This document shows, piece after piece, positions 63,035 to 63,158 of a stretch of DNA of 63,158 bases (position 1 is its first letter; each line of letters begins with the position of its first letter). The translations under genes were made by a program, and so were the position numbers. The notes under the pieces were generated by a model. It was not told the DNA's origin. It worked only from the letters and a program-made list of their open reading frames with translations, and searched no databases. This DNA is from an uncultured Bacteroidia bacterium (GTDB lineage Bacteria > Bacteroidota > Bacteroidia > Bacteroidales > Prolixibacteraceae). The stretch lies in the NCBI GenBank assembly GCA_903834845.1, contig CAILKW010000027.1:1-63158 (forward strand), given 5' to 3'.

Positions 63035-63158
63035 ACTTTTGTATTGGTTAAAACAACTTACACTTTTAATCAGCATTTTACATTCTGCCGGTGGATGTTA
63101 CAGCATTCATCGGCATTTTTCATGTTTTTTTGTTTATTTCATAAGCTCTATATATTAA

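Overview
The window is from a member of the phylum Bacteroidota, most likely class Bacteroidia. It carries three SusC/SusD pairs, many lipoprotein and secreted carbohydrate-active enzymes, several matches to the Bacteroidota -7 promoter element TAnnTTTG, few Shine-Dalgarno sequences and low GC. No rRNA, tRNA or CRISPR array was recognised. All assignments were made by reading the sequence, without database searches.

Region 1 (1-6.9 kb) is an AT-rich accessory region. It starts with the 5' end of an ISAzo13-like transposase facing a Crp/Fnr regulator that has lost its N-terminal half. A SugE/Gdx-type exporter and a DUF418-like membrane protein follow. Then come short genes all on the + strand: an isochorismatase-like hydrolase, a HigBA toxin-antitoxin pair, a HigB-like fragment, an Rpn-family nuclease and a ParDE pair. 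Three of the gene ends are followed by 133-141 bp imperfect inverted repeats built like integron attC sites. A separate 176-250 bp direct repeat occurs three times, and two copies flank parDE. I read this as an integron-like cassette array without an integrase in view, overlaid by an undescribed dispersed repeat.

Region 2 (6.9-14.8 kb, - strand) is a five-gene catabolic cluster: a PqaA-like hydrolase, a broken Gfo/Idh/MocA (GH109-like) gene, an alpha-glucuronidase-like protein, a DUF1080 (3-keto-glycoside hydrolase family) protein and a DUF4838 protein. It has no SusCD of its own. Region 3 (14.8-16.6 kb) is a small remnant plus a PiT phosphate transporter with its DUF47/PhoU-like partner. Region 4 (16.7-22.8 kb, - strand) is a PKD lipoprotein-SusC-SusD operon with no enzymes, closed by a good terminator.

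Region 5 (23.2-26.2 kb, + strand) holds a CPBP membrane protease and a membrane-anchored GH31. Region 6 (26.4-30.4 kb, + strand) is a hyaABCD-like operon for a Tat-exported, cytochrome-b-linked uptake [NiFe] hydrogenase whose small subunit has an extra cysteine near the proximal cluster.

Region 7 (30.8-63 kb, - strand) is a large polysaccharide utilisation locus. It has two tandem SusC/SusD pairs (the outer SusC with an STN domain), a strong hairpin, then an SGNH esterase, GH78-like, (alpha/alpha)6 glycosidase, URO-D-type methyltransferase, GH31, GH36-like, heparinase II/III lyase, GH28-like, GH97, a second URO-D-type protein, GH29 and a beta-helix protein with a CBM9-like tail. The enzyme set suggests a complex acidic glycan with rhamnose, fucose, galactose and uronic acid, carrying acyl and perhaps methyl groups. 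No sulfatase and no sensor/regulator lies inside the window; the STN domain suggests a sigma/anti-sigma pair just beyond the right edge.
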